64,000 nt of DNA from Glandiceps talaboti (GCF_964340395.1 NC_135562.1:23258673-23322672); one strand, 5' to 3'. Numbered from the stretch's first letter, positions 1 to 12,590 are shown. Numbers and translations: made by a program. The notes: generated by a model not told the origin, from the letters alone.

Positions 1-2850
1 ATTGTTGAATTTTTTTTTAAATAATTGGGATTTGGCCATTAAGTTTTTGAAGACCAAAGGTGGGTACTTCCATCCTATTGTCAAGTCGATCATAGACAAT
101 AGCAGAAAGCTACGTCCTTCTATTTGGGGAGGGTGTGAATGCCGGGGAGTACCGGGGGAAGATTACAAGGACTGTGTCGTTAACTTTAAAACATTTGTGA
201 AATAAGACGGTGACATGACACAATTATCACTTAAGTTATTACGTAACTTGCAATTGATGTTGTTGTGGGGTAAGGGTGATATGCCCCGGGTACGTACGGA
301 CTAATCTAGTTCCTATACAGTATTGTTACCATTAGCATTACATCCTCCACTCAGTTAGAAACCATGTTGGCATCCAGACTAGGTATGGGCGGACGCTTTC
401 CTATTCAGAGCCTTATGTAATGGTAAAAATAACGTCATAATCCCGTTTTATACAGAAAGTCTAATTCTGACTCGTGAAGTAATCGAGATACAAGCCTAGA
501 GAATTATCTACCTGACTCGATATACTGGTTTGTAATCTGATCTAGTTCCTGACCGACAGTATTCCGTACTACGTTATCCCTAGACTTTGAAGTCTCTGTG
601 CTATCGACATACCCAATCAATTCCAAGGGCCTTGAACTTATTCAAGATATTTTTTTCGGTAGCACTGGACGACACAAATCTCACAGCCACGCGGGGAGAA
701 GATGTTGGTTGTTTTTTTCTTTTTCCATTTCGATATACTTCAGGTCTTGGCAAACCTTGGTCCTAATACCAAATCTCAAATTGGGATTTTGCAGAAGATT
801 TAGTCAGTTGTCTTTTGATTTCGTTTAAAATGTACTCTATCCATGACATGTGTTTATCGTGACTAATACTGGCAAAACTAGAAATGAAAATACATATGTC
901 GTATCTTCAGAGGGAACTGGCAGAAACTGACGAAAGATAATTTCTAGCCAAGATTATACACACAGCTTTAATAAATGAAACACGCTTTGTAAATGTTGTA
1001 CACCGTGCAGCGAGACTTCATGTGTATGTGAAAATCGACGTACCGTTTGTGATTTGCCCTTTACAAAAGTGAACCAAACGATTTATACTAACTATATGCA
1101 TGGCAATCTTAAATCTTTCAGAACTTCGGATAGTATTGGTATGATGTCAACTTGTTAAAAGACTGTCACAGGTGCGTCCCAGACATACTTTAGGCACCTA
1201 GCAACCGGCAGCACCTGGATGGTTATGGCCTTTGTATAGAGGTCACATAGGAGGAGGTGTAAGCACACCTGTACGCAGTGTGGGCTATTTACGGCATTAG
1301 CCGCCGCCAGCCTGGCGCCAGTGCTTATCATTTGTAAAGACATTGGTCAAAGGCCACGCCTCTTACAATCAACTGGCAATACCTATACGTATTCACTGAA
1401 ATCTCCTCAAAGAATGAACAATTCACACAACTGGCACCCGTTCTTGTTTTTCTTTTCTGAAGGACAAACACTAATTCCCTGGTTTGCATTTTTGTGGCTT
1501 CTAACGTCCTTTATGGTAGCTATTTGAGAGGAAAAAACCCACCGCGTCAACCGGCGGACGGGATTGCCTGAGAAGCCATCGACTCGTAACATTCCTTTAC
1601 CCACGCTATGAATCATTGTATAATCGTACATTGTTTAACATAGACTGTAGCTTGTGTTCCCTTTAGATGTAGTATAGTACTTACACCACGTAAAGTCTTT
1701 ACAATAGCAATCGCAATTCCATGGAGGATTTCACATTTCCAAAACGAAATGTTAAATTCTATCTTTCCGTTTTAATTGTTGTGGCTCCCCCGGGCTCCGA
1801 GCTCCCGTCTCACTACACACAGTACAGGTAGTGTGGACGTAGTTCGTGATCTGTAAGGCGAGGACAAACGACGTCGACTGTCAGTTAAAATAAACTTTGT
1901 CGTACTGAAGTTTGGCAACGAATCACCACTATCCCAGACCACAATCATAACTATATGGAAATTGGAATTCTATATTATTGGTCTGAGCCACTATATATTT
2001 TTTTTATTACACCCAATAGAGCACGTCCAAAAAGTGGTGACTTTTTAAGTACCCGACTTCGTAATTGCTTGAAATTAATTTTAAGAAACAATTATATTTG
2101 GTATTTGTCGCCTGTATAGACGACATTGGAATGAATACTGACAGAGCAATGTACAAAGTAGACCCAGCTTGATTGGTTTAGTACATTAATGAGAATGGGA
2201 GGAGTTAATGGTCTTGTGGGGAGGGGAAATAAGTAAGCTATATACACAATAAGGTGAAATAAATGAGGACTTGTCAGGAATAACTTGTTTAATCCAGGTA
2301 GTCGTAGATTTAATACCTTACACCCGACTTCCAAAATGTACTTAGCATTGTGGGTTAAAAGATTTACGGCATTTCCTAAACTTATGTCCGGTCATACACC
2401 TGGGGGGGGGGGTGTTCACTGTGGATTTTATTGCGGGTTCGTTAGTGTGTCACATGGTACCGGACATATATGACGTTCTAGAAAGACTGCTAAGCTAGTT
2501 CTGGTATTACAGCAAATGTAAAATAATCTGATTTTTAAATTTGTACACACCACATCTTGTTTAATATTTGATGTTGTCTAATTTGATGTTGAAAGACACT
2601 TGTGTTCGAACTACAAACACAATGGCTTTAAAACACACTGATAAATTGTACTGAATGAACAAACACAAACCTCTGTCGTTCACAAAATGAGGAACATGTC
2701 TGACATTTTATAAAGACTATGACAATTTAGTTGGAAATTGACATGAGCGGAACACCTTGTGCCGCTTTAAATATATGTTCTCATCCGTAGAACTCAGTAA
2801 AACAGATAATATATATATTGACTTATACTAGGACAGCGGTCAGAATTTAC
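1..2850. other. Unrecognised AT-rich non-coding sequence
   Basis: I see no gene here. The open frames are short, lack recognisable motifs and have no convincing splice-linked partners. A run of 11 G lies at 2402-2412. I cannot exclude untranslated or regulatory sequence of a neighbouring gene. Confidence 0.5.
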
Positions 2851-3295
2851 GGCAGGGGGCCCCTGGGGAGAAAATATTTAGGTCAAATATTTTTACGAAC
2901 GCCCCCTTCGCGCTCTCAAAAAAGCTCATACCCCCCCCCCCCCATGAATCCAAGAATTTTCGTAGCACCCCCCCCCCCCTCCGTACACAATTTGTAATAG
3001 ATGTAATTATACAGTAACCACCCCCCTCTCTAGCGCTGTACAATTGCATATGGTATACTACATTTAAAATAGTAAAATAGTGAAAACCGACTTCAGCCTC
3101 CATACATAACAATTAGAGATTTCTTTACATGTGGGCTTTGCGAAAACGGGTCTCACATTGGGTTGTAACCTGTACTTGGAAATACTTAGCCAGTAGGGTT
3201 TTCTCTTTGAATCTTGATTCTGGGCAGAAACAGAACCCCCCCCCCCCCATGATAGCTAGAGGGGAGAGCGCGGGGGGAGCTCTTTTTTGGAAATA

Positions 3296-3780
3296 AGGAC
3301 ATTTATTTATTTATTTGAGTAATCGTAACAAAACCCTGGGGAGTTGTTAATGGTACAAAACATAAAAGGAATCGAAAATAATAACATAACTAATAAACTA
3401 TCTAAAAGAAGCATTACATAACATTATAAAGCTAATGAACTACAAAAGCTATTCAGTGAAAAGAAAGAGAAAAATAATGTATATATTTATGGAAATGTAT
3501 ATAGTATAGGAGGCCATGTAGTGGCATAAATGTCAAACTATACACATTATCGAAAGCCATAGAGTAGTTAAAAATTGTCTACAATTGTCTCAATGCATTA
3601 TTATGTAACTGTATGGCTATATTGTCAACATTCTTATAAAGAGATATTTTGACAGACATACATTTGCTTGGTATTGACTGCCTCACAATTGAATATATGG
3701 TAGGTAAATGAAGTGAACGATTTTGCAAAGTACAAGATAAACGACCGCTCCTGATCCTGAGGTTTGCATGTTCACAAAAG
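3296..3780 (-). mobile_element. Possible 3' end of a non-LTR retrotransposon
   Basis: On the minus strand this stretch ends in an (ATTT)n-like tail (plus strand 3300-3320), as many CR1/L2/jockey-type LINEs do. A short open stretch upstream on that strand (about 3640-3750) has no motif I recognise. The call rests on the tail alone and is weak. Confidence 0.22.
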
Positions 3781-3788
3781 TGTTCACA

Positions 3789-3800
3789 GACTGAGAGACT

Positions 3801-3848
<48 letters not shown>

Positions 3849-3880
3849 GACAGAGGGGTAGAGAGACAGTCAGTCAGACG

Positions 3881-3942
<62 letters not shown>
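3789..3942. repeat. (GACA)n / (GA)n microsatellite
   Basis: A GA-rich run passes into a long GACA repeat, interrupted once near 3846-3885 by a GAGACAGAGGGG-type segment. The Leu/Ser/Val/Cys-rich frame on the minus strand is only the translation of this repeat. Confidence 0.95.
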
Positions 3943-3944
<2 letters not shown>

Positions 3945-4544
3945 TAGGAAGGCATCCACAAATATTCGCATGGCTGTCACCCACCTCATGACTGAATATG
4001 GGCTTTAGAACCAATTGCGTCGCTGAGCCGGAAGAGATTTACAAATTTAACCGATCGCCCCTGACGTTTAATTGGTTAAAATCATGAGCTAAATATTTCG
4101 TTTCCCACCCTTTCAGAAAATGAATTTTCATTAATGCCTCTCTCACCGTTTGAACCCCCTGTTTTTTTCATGCCCCCCCCCCCCCCCGTTGTATATTCTG
4201 ACCACAGCCTCTCAATGAGTGTCCAGATTCTACTCCCAGGAGATGGCCGGAGGCTTTTCCATTTTCCTGGTGTATTTTTTATGCCCCCCCCCCCCCAGGA
4301 AATCATATACATGTATATATAATATAGAATACAAGCAGCATTAAGCCACAAAGAAAATTTTTTTTGTAATTATTATGGCTTTTCTTGTGAACATAAAAAC
4401 TTTAACTTTTCATAACTTTTTTGATTTTTTATGACTTTGTTATCCTAACATGTGCAACTACCATAAACATACATATGAGTTCCATGTATCCAATGTAACT
4501 CATTATAAAAATACCGTCAATGGCATTGTAGCACAACTGTACAG

Positions 4545-5458
4545 TTTTTTTAATTGCCTATCCATCTGCTGATCCATGCTAGTTATAGGTGTTCATTTGC
4601 TGAATGATTATCCAGTTGTCTATCCAGCCCTGTTGCTATTGGGCGTGGTCATGTTGCTAGCGATATTTGCATACATTTTTTTAATGTTCTTTCATTTTCT
4701 ATAAATACACGATGTTATCTTTGTGATATACATCATCATATGGCTGCTATGTGCGTGGTCTTGTTGTTTGGTATATTTGCATACATGTGTTGAAGTTTTA
4801 TTCACTTGTCTATTAATCCCTGTTATATTTGCAATATATGTGTGATCATTTGGGTGTTGCTATGGGCGTTGTCTTGTTGCTAGGCATATTTACATACAGT
4901 TTTGGAATGTTTATTCAGTTGTCTATTAATCCCATTTGTTATCTTTGCAATATATGCGATCATTTGTCTGTTGCTATGTCATGGTCTTGTTGCTAGGCAC
5001 ATTTGCATACACTTTTTGAATGTTCACTTATACAAAAATCCCTGTTGTTATCTTTGAGAAATGCACAATTCTTTGGCTGTTATGGGCGTGGTCATGGTTG
5101 TTATGGATATTTGCATACATTCTTTAATGTTTGCTCACCTACCAGATGATGTTGTTATGTATTTGGTTGTTGCTAAGGGAGTGGTTCTGGTTGCTAGAGC
5201 GAATTGTGTCAAAATGTTATGAACAAAATCTGCAGAATATCACTCTAGAAACATCTCACCAAATTTCAGTCTCATTGACCAAGTACTTTTTGAGACATAA
5301 GTTTTAACTAAAATTCACATTTTGCACCTAATTTGCATATCGATGATGAGACCATTATATGCTTAGGATTTTCTTCATCTATACACCCAAAAATGCATCC
5401 CCATTAAATTTCAGCCTAATCTGCTCAGTAGTTTTGAAATTAAAGATTTTTAACCGTT
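4545..5458 (+). repeat. Dispersed repeat family A, copy 1 (3' truncated)
   Basis: This copy contains several diverged head-to-tail submodules of roughly 100-125 bp, each carrying a version of TGCTATGGGCGTGG followed by TTGCATACATTTTTGAATG. A non-tandem 3' section follows, carrying CACCAAATTTCAGTCTCATT and a long run of related sequence. The same order occurs at 26.7-27.8 kb and 58.2-59.0 kb. Here the 3' section stops where a LINE fragment begins, so the copy lacks the CA-rich tail of copy 2. No coding capacity is seen. Confidence 0.8.
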
Positions 5459-5678
5459 GATTCTATGTGTAGTGATGTTGTTAATATCATGCACAATTTA
5501 TGTAAAAATGTCAAGTCTGACAATAATCGTCGATATAAAGGGAGTTTCAAGAAAAATAATTGGTGGAATAATGATTGTCTTATGATGCGAAATGGACAAA
5601 GTTTTTGGTTTGATATTTGGAAATCTTGTGGTAGACCTCGTAGAGTTCAAATTTATCTTTGCTACAAAGCAGGCATAT
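5459..5678 (+). pseudogene. Non-LTR retrotransposon (LINE) fragment, EN-RT linker, 5' piece
   Basis: The frame translates to a lysine-rich linker with the sequence WWNNDCLMMRNGQSFWFDIW followed by KSCGRPRR and IYLCYKAG. This resembles the region between the endonuclease and reverse transcriptase of CR1-like LINEs. The frame runs into an inserted element at about 5680 and resumes at about 6563. Joining the flanks restores a plausible continuation (CYKAG...TCKRAMN). The upstream endonuclease domain is absent, so this is a 5'-truncated copy. Confidence 0.7.
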
Positions 5679-6562
5679 ATATATTTATACGTCACCTGTC
5701 ACCAATCTCGCATTCTGATTGGTCGAGAGCCCTGCAGATACACAGGCGTATTTTTCACCAACAGCCGTATTTTTGCTTGTTGTATCACGTGATCACTGCA
5801 CGTCCCCTTGTAAACAAATCTAGCAGACAACTAGAAATACAGCTATAACCAGCATTTCCAATGCCAAATTTGTTGTCAACCGAACACAATATCACCGTTG
5901 TATAAATTGTAACAAGTCTTTGAACTGTACTTTTCATGTTACAGGGAAAAAGCCAAAAATTCCACACAGAACGGCGAAAGCCTAGTGACGGCGAACTCGC
6001 GGTCGTCACGCGATCGTAAACATGAATTCCTAAATTTATGAAGGATATGAAAATTACCACCACAGAGGGTGCAGTTTTTGCTTAATTAGAACAAGAAAGC
6101 ATATCACGAACATTTTTGTACATTTAATGGAATACAGTACGCAAAACAAACACGCACTCATTTTTCAGCTGATGGTTATAAGTTTGAAAATATCGCTGAG
6201 TGATATGCAAATAGTAAACAATACGTCATACTACTGAGCAAACGCGCACTCTGATTGGATGATAAAGTTAAGGCTGACGTGTAAACAACCGCATTGCAGT
6301 TATCGGAGTGGTGCATGATACTACGCTCAACAGTATAACGCGGAAGTGATTTTATTTTAAAATGAAACAGCATTTTTAGACATTCAAAAATGAATTCACC
6401 GTCGCAGGTGACGTATAAGTATGTTATTTGCCAAATACTGTTCCACATCTTGCTGCTCGAGTTAATTTTTCCGGTATAACGGCTCGCCTCCGGCTCTCCG
6501 TTATTACCGGAAAAATTACCTCTCGCAGCAAGATATGGAACGGTATTTGGCAAATAACATAT
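5679..6562. mobile_element. Insertion with internal inverted repeats splitting a LINE
   Basis: About 880 bp interrupts a LINE reading frame that resumes on the far side. Inside, TTATACGTCACCTG (5685-5698) recurs as its perfect reverse complement at 6405-6418. The right end is a separate large palindrome (6420-6563). CTCTGATTGG/ATTCTGATTGG motifs and AT-rich stretches lie between, with no transposase. The flanks at the junctions are TATA-rich, so a target duplication cannot be read. It may be one foldback-type non-autonomous element or two elements side by side. Confidence 0.6.
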
Positions 6563-6563
6563 A
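6420..6563. repeat. Long imperfect palindrome (hairpin)
   Basis: The left arm begins ATGTTATTTGCCAAATAC (about 6422) and the right arm ends GTATTTGGCAAATAACAT (about 6560). The arms are about 62 nt each with only a few mismatches and a GC-rich loop near 6484-6498 (CGCCTCCGGC). The DNA or RNA could form a stable hairpin. It forms the right end of the insertion described above. Confidence 0.85.
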
Positions 6564-7145
6564 CATACCTGTAAAAGAGCAATGAACAGTAGGTTGAACG
6601 GTTTACCTCATTTGATCAGTTCACTTTATACTTGTCGATCTTTAAGAAAATTTTGGGATTGTATTCAAAAGTCGAAAAGTAATTTACATCAAAATAATGA
6701 TACCTGTAGTGATATTAAACAGTTTTATGATCATTTCACCAGTAAATTTAGTACGTCAAGTTGCACTAGCGACGTTATATCGTCAGCCAAGGTAAAGGTT
6801 CATGAAAAATGTAACAATCTTAAGGATGATGCTTTCTCTGATTTTGTTATGTCAGAATCAATGCTTGTTAAGTATGTTAAGAAACTTAGATCTGGCTGTT
6901 CACCTGGTGCAGATGGAATTATGTCTGAACACTTGAAATATGCGATCAACTCTAAGATTATTTTTCACTTGAGTGTAATGTATTCGATATGTTTTAAATT
7001 TGGTATTGTTCCTTTGTCATTTACTAAAGGTCTGCTTGTACCACTGTTGAAGAAAGCCACACTGGATCCTTCGATACCAAATTATTACAGACTTTTGACT
7101 TTGTCATGTACCTTTTTCTAAGATTCTTGAACTGTATATACTTGA
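6563..7145 (+). pseudogene. LINE fragment, start of reverse transcriptase, truncated
   Basis: The frame continues the LINE linker (CKRAMNSRL... KFWDCIQKSK) into the start of a reverse transcriptase domain: GCSPGADGIMSEHLKYA, LLVPLLKK and an NYYRLLTLSCTF motif near 7078-7113. The last corresponds to the NYRPI(T/S)L motif of LINE RTs. A frameshift follows at about 7115, after which KILELYILDV reads in another frame. Similarity then fades and the catalytic YADD-type region is missing. It is a dead 3'-truncated remnant of a CR1-like element. The clade is not resolved. Confidence 0.8.
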
Positions 7146-7758
7146 TGTATCTGGACAACAGACCCCAAAATGAGAGATACACAACCAGGTCACTATATGG
7201 ATGTTTTAGAAACATGTGCACAAACACCAATACAGCATAGTTCCAGCCTCGTGCAAACATAAAGAAGTTGTATGCCACGAAACAATTGCAAGATGGAATT
7301 CAGCTCGTTTTTCATAGAAGTTTATTGTCGACGTTAGCATTGTCAAAAACTACATTGGACATTTGAACAATTTAGAGAGAATGAAAAAGATGAGAACAAG
7401 ACATAGAGTAACGGATCAGAAGAAAATAAGAGAATAAATAGAGAGAGAAAATAAGAAAATAAGACATGATGACTATATGACAGGTTGAAGTTATAGTTGG
7501 GTGGAAATCTTGAAAAGTTACAAGTAAAAGAGCTAGAAAAATATCCTGAAAAGCATAAATTGCCAAAACAGAGGAAACTAAAAAACATAAAAACTGCAAA
7601 CAATAGCTGCTCACATTCAAGCAGCACCAGACTGTTAATTATAATTGATAACACTGATGGAACTGTAGTGTGATTATGAATCTGACACTGTAATTGGTAT
7701 TATTGTAAGTGATAGACAAACTGACAATGCTGAAAGCACTTTTGATAATAGTGCAGTA
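7146..7758. other. Unrecognised non-coding sequence
   Basis: AT- and purine-rich on the plus strand (about 7375-7480 is nearly all A/G with scattered T). The Phe/Ser-rich frames on the minus strand are its translation. No gene is seen. Confidence 0.5.
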
Positions 7759-8221
7759 CCGTAGCCTGCGGGGGGGGGGGGCAGCTGCCCCTGAGATGTT
7801 TTGTTTAGAAGGTTTTTTTTACCTTGAATGTGACATCTTATCGGCAACTACTTTGAAAGATACGACATTAGGCCAGAAAAAATGAAAAAGCTGTTCAACC
7901 TACCTATATATACTTTTTTTGGTGATGGGCAATATATCCACATGCGGGCTTCGCATGTCAGTAAAATGCACACTCTATTTTCAAATTAAGGATTCATATT
8001 TCTTTATATTTTCTGAATAGTACATGTAACAATATACATTTGAGTCTATTCCAAATTATATAATATCTTATACAGTGGTTTACTTGTGTTACATACATAA
8101 TAATTTGATAGCTAATTTTTAGCTATTTGCATTGTATCGAGTTACAAACACAGACTTGGTCAGAAATATAGAAATGTCCGTCTGACCTCAAACAGCTGTG
8201 ACACTAGTGTAATAGAATATG

Positions 8222-8335
8222 CCCTGAGACAGCTTGTTATAGTACCATAGGAAACGTGAAGGTCAACCATATGTCCTGAGACAGCTTGTTACAGTACAAT
8301 AGGTAAGGCGAAGGTCAACCATATGTCCTGAGACA
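8222..8335 (+). repeat. Short tandem duplication, about 52-bp unit
   Basis: CCTGAGACAGCTTGTTA followed by AGGTCAACCATATG recurs about two and a half times with a few differences. It lies within otherwise unrecognised sequence. Confidence 0.7.
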
Positions 8336-8539
8336 GATTGAGAGAGATCTCTGGTAGCATAATTAATTCTTTGTAATTAACTCTATACAAGTTCAAGAGC
8401 TGACACAGGACTAAAGACAAAAGAAGGGTATTGAAGCAACTTGATAAAAGAATTCATTAATATCAATAAGTCCACGTCAGAGATATGAGATTTTAATCCA
8501 ATCAGCAATCTCAGAATAAGAATTGTAATATGTTTTGTA

Positions 8540-8872
8540 TATGCAGAAACGCCCAGTTTCTGTGCTATATATATGTTACATTTTAATAGTACTAGGAGGA
8601 TGGAGAGCCCGAGAGGGCAATCTGGAGGGTAGAATGTAAGGGATTAATATATGGTGAGAACTGGTTCTCTCCATGGAGGTAGGAAGTCCTTCAGAATCCT
8701 ACCTCCATAAAGATCTTATGATCCTATCTGCCTTGTACTTGCCGCTAAGCTGTGAAATAAATCTATCTACAAGCATCCTGTTGGTTAATGTGCATTGATT
8801 CCTGAGTGAGTACCTCTAAGCTAGCCAAGTGAGTGATATTCCCTGTAAGAAGTGGTTGGTAACAACGTGGTG
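8540..8872 (+). mobile_element. Candidate LTR (solo or remnant)
   Basis: The order of signals is LTR-like: a TATA-type CTATATATATG (about 8570), an AATAAA polyadenylation-type signal (about 8757) and an end near TGGTAACA. Sequence resembling a primer-binding region (ACGTGGTGACATTGCG) follows. I could not find the matching second LTR or a clear left boundary, and no gag or pol is adjacent. This is a tentative call. Confidence 0.25.
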
Positions 8873-10190
8873 ACATTGCGTTGAATTTTACACTTGGCTC
8901 TGATGATGCAAACAAGCATGAATTGAGATTAAATTAAGCTGTTGCATATCCAATGTGCACTAAAGAGAATTGAGCAAAAGTTTACGACTATGGGAGTGGG
9001 CTGAGCAGTCATTGGGCCATCAAAAGTCTGAAAGTCTTGAAATGTTTTGCTCTTTATTCAGGATTTTTTTGAACCAAATTAAACTTAAGGAGAAGTCATT
9101 TACCAAGTGCACATCCGCAAAATATCTTTCAGCTTTGCCACAACACTACACTTCCAGATAATATGTAATGCATAGCATAATTGTTTCAATTCTGGTATTT
9201 TATTACCATATTCAAGCATTGTAAGACTTTAAATTATGTCTATGGTTTGATATTTTATGCCTCTAAATGGCCTCCTACACTGTCTTATTTTCATTTTTTT
9301 CACCTTTAGAGTTGTCTCCTTCCAATCAATAGCAATCAAGGTGATAATTGTCTTTCTCCCAAAACAAGATGGAAGGTGGCTGGCTAAGTACCTCTTAGAG
9401 ACATCTACTTCTGCATGTGAAATCCACATCCTGTGTAAAGTAATCTCGTTGGGACTAGTATTATTGTAGTTGGCTATCACTATTATTTTTATGCACCATT
9501 GTACCATATAATTCTATATCTCCACTGTAGTGTAGGTGGTGAAATAATGCTTGAGTTTCATTTGGCGGGGATTAACATTTTTTGAGAAGAGAGGGTGAGA
9601 GGAGCTACAACATTTGTTTAACCGTGAATTGTGTACATTTCCTAACTGTAGCTATGCAGACAAATTGCATGAGATAGTATCAAGATGACTGAATAAGTTC
9701 TATCTAAACTCGACCTGAAATATTTTGCTATCATTATATATGGTTTGTTTTATCCTTGTCAAGCATTGTGAAAAAAATGAAATCGACCTACTTACCCAAT
9801 GTGGTGGGTTAGGTTACCCGTTGATCAGCTTTTTCATTTTATCTAGCCTCACATATGATATTTAATTGCGTATGCTAAAAGATATGTTATGTAAATTGCA
9901 TGCAAATTTATGTACATTAGTCACCTTTCTAATTTTAAATGTATGACTGCACCAAGACAAAGTCCTGCCCCCCCCCCCCCCGGCAATTTGGTCAGGCTAC
10001 GGCCCTGTAGTGATAAAGTGATACTGAAGAAACAGTTCCTGCACATTCTTGAGAGAGCAGATTACTTTGAGAAGTGGCAGGATTGCAAGTCATTTTGTTG
10101 ATCATATAAAACGAATGTTTTTTCCATAGGGCCCCTAAAACACTGTGGATTTGTTTTTGTGGACCCCTAATTTTTCCAGGGAAACCTTAT
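8873..10190. other. Unrecognised non-coding sequence
   Basis: AT-rich with short open frames of no recognisable content. The only standout is the 14-nt C run at 9968-9981. Confidence 0.5.
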
Positions 10191-10191
10191 G

Positions 10192-10466
10192 GGTGGGTGG
10201 GTGGTTGTGAATATAGACATACTAGATGTGGGTGGATGGGTGGATGGGTATTTGTGAATATAGACATACTAGTCGTGGATGGATGGGTGGTTGTGAATAT
10301 AGACATACTAGATGTGGGTGGGTGAATATAGACATACTAGATGTGGGTGGGTGTGTGTGTGAATATAGACATACTAGATGTGGGTGGGTGGGTGGGTGGG
10401 TGTGAATATAGACATACAAGTGGATGGATGGGTGGGTGGGTGGGTGTGTGAATATAGACATACTAG

Positions 10467-10506
<40 letters not shown>

Positions 10507-10535
10507 ATAGACGTACTAGTCGTGGATGGATGGAT

Positions 10536-10597
<62 letters not shown>

Positions 10598-10666
10598 ATA
10601 TAGACATACTAGTGGATGGGTGGGTGGGTGGGTGTGAATATAGACATACTATTCGTGGATGGGTAG

Positions 10667-10714
<48 letters not shown>

Positions 10715-10818
10715 ATAGACGTACTAGTCGTGGGTGGGTGGGTGTGTGTGTGAATATAGACATACTAGATGTGGGTGGGTGGGGGGGGGTGTGAATATAG
10801 ACATACTAGTGGATGGAT

Positions 10819-10868
<50 letters not shown>

Positions 10869-11140
10869 ATAGACATACTAGTCGTGGGTGGGTGGGTGTG
10901 GGTGTGTGTGTGTGTGAATATAGACATACTAGTCGTGGATGGATGGGTATTTGTGAATAGACATACTGGATGTAGATGGATGGATGGATGGATGGGTATT
11001 GGTGAATATAGACATACTGGATGTAGATGGATGGGTATTGGTGAATATAGACATACTAGTGGATGGGTGGGTGGATGGTTGTGAATATAGACATACTAGT
11101 CGTGGATGGGTGGGTGGATGGTTGTGAATATATTGTATAC
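10192..11140 (+). repeat. Compound GT-rich minisatellite/microsatellite
   Basis: A conserved module GAATATAGACATACTAG recurs about 20 times. The modules are separated by variable runs of GGAT/GGGT and pure (TG)n, the longest near 10540-10593. The Val/Cys- and His/Thr-rich frames on the two strands are repeat translations. Alternating purine-pyrimidine TG runs of this length can adopt Z-DNA. Confidence 0.93.
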
Positions 11141-12590
11141 TAGTATCTGTACATGAGGTCTAGACCCAATGGCTACAAAAGTTACACATATTACTGATAA
11201 TATACACACTTGAAAAACACCGTTTATGCAAAATTTGAAAAGGCTGCTACACATGTCTATTTAGTAGTACAAATATGAGCTTTGATAATGATAGCTTGAG
11301 CTCTAGCCGCCACACGTTTCTTCCTTGCCTGTGGTTTAGCAGAGTCCTCAATGAAGATCAAGCTCAACTTTCACTCTTAACCGTGCAATGAGGGAGATGT
11401 GAACGGCATGAATAGTGAACGAGGACAAGTTAATGTTGCCATTTTGACTTTCTTTGCTATCAGAAAGAACTCATGTCAAATGTCCTAGTCACACTGAATT
11501 GATGGAAATTTGTCAAAATTTAATATGTAAATGACATTTTACTTAAAACAGTAAGAAATGTACAATAAATTATATATTTCGTAGTAACGTTTTTGGAGTT
11601 GTATAATAAACCAAATATATGTGGAAAATACAAAAATGTACTTTAAAAAGGGAGGAAATGTGCTCTCCTTATACCTGCTGCATCCCAGAGATACATCTAC
11701 AAACACAAGTTTATAGCGTTTACTAGTATTTTTATTTTACACAAGTCTTGTGTTACGAGTCACAGATCTAAACTATATCCATTCAGGATATTTTGGTAAA
11801 TTTTCATCATGAACTCTAAATTGAAGTTAAAAAGCATTTAAACTCTGTACATACAGTGACATTCCGTTACGTAACAACATAGGTCTTCGACATCTCAACA
11901 TTAGGTATTTCGGAAATGTTTGTACCAGGTACGATTGAACTGTCAACAAGTTGTAATATAACATGATGTGTTAATTTTTTTGTAGAAGTATAATTATAAT
12001 ATTACACAACTATTTTATGGTCTTTGAGATATGAACTTTTATTACTAATCTAGGGAAGGTGATTGGATATTAGATCTCAGATGATGTCTTTCATAAGACT
12101 TAAGAATACGTCATACTCTAAGAATAGAGATTTGTGTAAACTTTGAAATGTATTTAAGTTGGTTTTTTAACACTTCTAGGGGGAACGGAGACGGAGATTG
12201 GTCATGTAATAAAATCCACTAAGTGGTTAGCTTGGCGTTCGTTGAACCAGATACGTATGTTTCGTTGTGAGTTCTACTCAACGCAATCCAAGTCGGTACG
12301 GTAACTCTTAGAAGAGATGATTTGAGAAGAAACTAGTCGGTCGGCTAATTCAACGTTATAGTCTTAGGGGTGGACCATTTGAAATTAGAAAACAAAATTG
12401 ACCATCATGCTTTGCTAGTGTCTCGAGCCAAATTTGACAGTATCATAAATTAGAAAACAAAATTGACCATCATGCTTTGCTAGTGTCTCGAGCAAAATTT
12501 GACAGTATCATAAATTGATTGACGACGGCAATTTGTTGACATTTTAAAACAAAATCGTTCGTTTTTATATTTCTGGACACGTTTTATTAT
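11141..12590. other. Unrecognised sequence with a 65-bp direct duplication
   Basis: No gene is recognised. A 65-bp unit at 12382-12446 (contains GACCATCATGCTTTGCTAG and CTCGAGC) is repeated directly at 12447-12511 with one base difference. Confidence 0.6.

Larger units (their letters stand above)
2851..4300. repeat. Region with clustered poly(C) tracts
   Basis: Uninterrupted C runs occur at 2931-2943 (13), 2968-2979 (12), 3236-3248 (13), 4173-4187 (15) and 4284-4296 (13), in otherwise AT-rich sequence. The two runs near 4.2 kb each follow a T-rich stretch ending in ATG, suggesting a local duplication. No gene is recognisable. Confidence 0.75.
7759..10002. other. Segment bounded by inverted CCGTAGCCTG/G-tract motifs
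   Basis: CCGTAGCCTGC followed by a 12-nt G run (7770-7781) and GCAG lies at the left. CTGCC, a long C run (9968-9981) and, after a short gap, CAGGCTACGG lie at the right. The pair is inverted, with about 2.2 kb between. No transposase or coding sequence is seen. It could be a TIR-like pair or two chance copies of a common repeat. Confidence 0.3.
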
